Shown here: one piece after another, positions 6,806 to 8,583 of the stretch | Numbering within the stretch: position 1 is the first letter of the stretch | Layout: the number at the start of each line of letters is the position of its first letter | Source: Dehalococcoidia bacterium | GTDB taxonomy: Bacteria; Chloroflexota; Dehalococcoidia; GIF9; AB-539-J10 | Direction of reading: 5' to 3' | NCBI GenBank assembly: GCA_030603265.1 | Contig: JAUVYD010000045.1 | Location: forward strand, 1 to 8,583 | Length of the DNA stretch: 8,583 nt | Program-made: the position numbers and the translations under genes | The notes under the pieces: generated by a model | Told to the model about the DNA's origin: nothing | Databases searched by the model: none | The model's input: only the letters and a program-made list of their open reading frames with translations

Positions 6806-7935
6806 CTGTAGTTGGCCAGGATATCGCGGAACGCAGACAGGACGGTGTCCAGTTCCTCAGTCGTAGCCGCGAACGTCGATATCTTCAGCGCTCTTGTCTG
6901 ACCGGGCTGCACGCCCCAGATACCCCGCTCCTTCAGCTCCTTGTAGAGGAAGTACCCGCGCTCGCGGACTCGCTGCGATATCTCGTAGAAGCCGGGAGTC
7001 TCAAAGGCCATCAGGTCGTGTCGGTGCGGCTTCTCGCCAAGCTGCAAGAACCCCATCTGTTCCATCGCGGCCGAGAAGCGTTGCGCCTTCGCCACCTGCT
7101 CATCCCATCGCTGGACGCGCGCGCTAACCTCGGGAAACGAGGCCATCAGCGTGGCAAGAGGGACTCCCCGCAGCGTGCAGCCAAGGCACTCAATCTCTTT
7201 CTTCTTGCTTTCCGCCGACAGCCGCAGCACCACGTCGCGCCACTTTGCCTTGAGACCGAGGACTCCAGACGGACCTGCGGATGCCATGCTCTTGTGGCCG
7301 CTACCGACGAGGAAATCAGCATGCAGCGCGTCCATCCGGACAGGCATACGGCCGACAGCATAGGCGCCGTTGATGAGGTAGGGCACGCCCGCTGCCTCCG
7401 CGATCTCGCCGACCCTGGCTGCATCGGGCAGGTTCCCGTACTTGCCGTCAGGGTAGGTCAGCAGCACAACCGCCGGCTTCCGCTCTCGAATCAGCTCTGC
7501 GTAGGCCTCAACATCCACGATGTACTCGGGGTGGCCCGAGCGCGGTACCGGCGCAAGCTCTACTCCTGCCCGCTCCGCCGCTACCGCCGTGCTGTAGTGC
7601 CGATTCCCATCGACAACCACCACATCACCCGGTTTGGTCATCGAATGAATGACCATGAATATCCCATCACGTGCGCCATACGTGAGCACTGCGTGGTCGC
7701 AACCAAGGAACTCGGGCAACAGCTGTCCCACGAACTTGTTGATGGGAGGATTTGCAATCTCTCCGAGGCGGCCCTGGCAGAAATCGCAGACCGAATACCC
7801 GTCACCGAACTCCACGAGCGCACGACGCGCAGCGGGGGTCAGTATGCTGCCCGTCTGCAAAGGCATGATGTTTATCATGTCTTTGTGCGGCCGCTGCAGG
7901 TTGGCCAGTTTGTCCAAGTCAGATGAGTTCTCCAT
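6802..7935 (-). CDS. pscS: Sep-tRNA:Cys-tRNA synthase (SepCysS), PLP enzyme
   Basis: SepCysS converts phosphoseryl-tRNA(Cys) to cysteinyl-tRNA(Cys), replacing phosphate with sulfur on the tRNA. The 377-residue product aligns by eye along its full length with archaeal enzymes. It shows INIMPLQTGS (21-30), FGDGYSVCDFCQGRL (43-57), YGARDGIFMVIHS (86-98), HYSTAVAAERAG (113-124), YPDGKYGNLPD (161-171), NGAYAVGRMPV (189-199) and GSGHKSMASAGPSGV (211-225). Lys215 is the PLP-binding lysine. Cys50, Cys53 and Cys253 correspond to the three sulfur-handling cysteines of the archaeal family (Cys39, Cys42 and Cys247 of the Archaeoglobus protein). An additional Cys250 creates a second C-x-x-C. No SepCysE-like N-terminal domain is fused. 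The start ATG 7935 has AGGGGA about 9 bases upstream and lies 13 bases after the SepRS stop, so the two are one operon. A generic cysteine desulfurase is ruled out by the GYSVCDFC signature. Confidence 0.95.
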   Translation of the reverse strand: MENSSDLDKLANLQRPHKDMINIMPLQTGSILTPAARRALVEFGDGYSVCDFCQGRLGEIANPPINKFVGQLLPEFLGCDHAVLTYGARDGIFMVIHSMTKPGDVVVVDGNRHYSTAVAAERAGVELAPVPRSGHPEYIVDVEAYAELIRERKPAVVLLTYPDGKYGNLPDAARVGEIAEAAGVPYLINGAYAVGRMPVRMDALHADFLVGSGHKSMASAGPSGVLGLKAKWRDVVLRLSAESKKKEIECLGCTLRGVPLATLMASFPEVSARVQRWDEQVAKAQRFSAAMEQMGFLQLGEKPHRHDLMAFETPGFYEISQRVRERGYFLYKELKERGIWGVQPGQTRALKISTFAATTEELDTVLSAFRDILANYS

Positions 7936-7948
7936 TGCAGTCAGTCCC

Positions 7949-8583
7949 CTACTCCGCAGGCCGCACCTCTACGGTGACGAAAACAGCGCCGCCAACTCCA
8001 ATCTTCTTCTGCTGCCGTTCTATGTGCTGCCTCACTGCATCGGGCAGCTCAAGGTTGAGATCGGAAAGGTGCCTGATCATCTTCACCTGCAGTTGGCCCG
8101 GCTCCGTCGCATCCTCGGCCATGGCCGCGGCGGCCATGGCGATGCCTCGCATGTAGTTGATGTTGGTGTAGACGCCCGAGGGCTCGAGGTCACTGTAGAT
8201 GGTCCCATCTCCGGCGCATATCTCGTTGAATCCGGCCGGCCCGAGCAGCTTCTTGCCTTCTTCACGCTCGACCAGCTTCACTTCCACATGGCTGTCCTTG
8301 AACGCCATGAATTCGCAGGGCGAGAGGTCATCCTTGTGCTTCCTTGCGCTTCCCTCGATGGCCTTCGCAATCTTCAGTCCACGCTCGGTCTTCGGAGAGG
8401 ATATGTAGGAGAGAGACTGCGCGATGTCCTCATCGGAGAAATCGGCAACGGAGAACTGTGGAAAGACAAGCTTTCGGATGTCATCCGCCTCATTCAGAAT
8501 CATCGCCATCCGCTCAATGCCGAAACCCGCGTTGAAGACCGGATAACGGATATTGAAATTGGCGAGCGCGATCGGTGAGTACA
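7949..8583 (-). CDS. sepS: O-phosphoseryl-tRNA(Cys) synthetase (SepRS), C-terminal part; 5' end off the right edge
   Basis: SepRS attaches O-phosphoserine to tRNA(Cys), feeding SepCysS. The frame is open to the right edge, giving 210 residues of a protein usually about 530-550 long. The visible part starts just before class II synthetase motif 3, FNAGFGIERMAMIL (16-29 of the visible part). It continues with LVFPQFS (41-47) and then KHKDDLSPCEF (78-88) and KKLLGPAGFNEI (107-118), both characteristic of SepRS and not of PheRS alpha. The rest, with YTNINYMRGIAMAAAAMA (133-150), is the tRNA/anticodon-binding C-terminal region. The apparent ATG at 8509 is internal (the Met after GIER) and not the start. 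The stop is TAG, 13 bases before SepCysS. The start, promoter and N-terminal catalytic motifs 1 and 2 are outside the window. Base composition looks like that of neighbouring genes, giving no visible sign of recent transfer. Confidence 0.93.
   Translation of the reverse strand, partial: YSPIALANFNIRYPVFNAGFGIERMAMILNEADDIRKLVFPQFSVADFSDEDIAQSLSYISSPKTERGLKIAKAIEGSARKHKDDLSPCEFMAFKDSHVEVKLVEREEGKKLLGPAGFNEICAGDGTIYSDLEPSGVYTNINYMRGIAMAAAAMAEDATEPGQLQVKMIRHLSDLNLELPDAVRQHIERQQKKIGVGGAVFVTVEVRPAE

Noticed and set aside
6703..7926. Long plus-strand open frame of 407 codons
   Set aside because: It is antisense to SepCysS, which has full-length family motifs. The plus-strand product is rich in Arg and His with no recognisable domain, as expected for a GC-rich shadow.
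8117..8140. Repeated GGCCATGGC with dyad symmetry
   Set aside because: It lies inside SepRS and encodes an alanine/methionine-rich helix (AMAAAAMA), so codon repetition explains it without a regulatory role.
7949..8509. SepRS start at ATG 8509
   Set aside because: This Met lies within motif 3 (just after GIER), and the frame stays open with conserved sequence to the window edge.
7649..8578. Plus-strand open frame of 309 codons at the right end
   Set aside because: It is antisense to SepRS and the SepCysS start region and has no family signature.

Overview
This window looks like a chromosomal segment of a bacterium, most likely a Chloroflexota member (Dehalococcoidia-like). Three things support this. 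First, there are bacterial -35/-10 promoters and Shine-Dalgarno sites. Second, a HisZ-type regulatory subunit, which is a bacterial trait, sits next to a short-form HisG. Third, there is an O-phosphoseryl-tRNA synthetase / Sep-tRNA:Cys-tRNA synthase pair. That pair is classically found in methanogenic archaea but has been reported in bacteria from Chloroflexi and Candidatus Parcubacteria. The phylum is inferred, not proven. The window is gene-dense, with short intergenic gaps and a GC-rich base composition throughout.

Layout from left to right: (1) On the minus strand, hisZ is followed by a hisG-like gene that runs off the left edge. The hisG gene encodes two HisG domains in tandem in one reading frame. 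(2) A divergent promoter region at about 2458-2617 drives hisZ leftward and a membrane operon rightward. (3) On the plus strand, a three-gene operon encodes a long NfeD (ClpP-class membrane protease), a short NfeD and a slipin (SPFH) protein. It ends at a strong hairpin terminator. (4) On the minus strand lies pyrD (class 1B dihydroorotate dehydrogenase). A compact divergent promoter region separates it from plus-strand rimI, an enlarged N-acetyltransferase. (5) On the minus strand, from the right edge leftward, the C-terminal part of SepRS is followed 13 bases later by complete SepCysS. SepCysS converges on rimI, and the two stop codons share one CTAG.

Functionally, HisZ and HisG form the first step of histidine biosynthesis, and PyrD is the redox step of pyrimidine biosynthesis. 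The NfeD/slipin genes form a membrane protein quality-control module. SepRS and SepCysS together make Cys-tRNA(Cys) by charging tRNA with phosphoserine and converting it on the tRNA. The last system, in a bacterial setting, is the main attraction of the window. The tandem HisG, whose first domain has lost the PRPP-binding loop signature, is the second.
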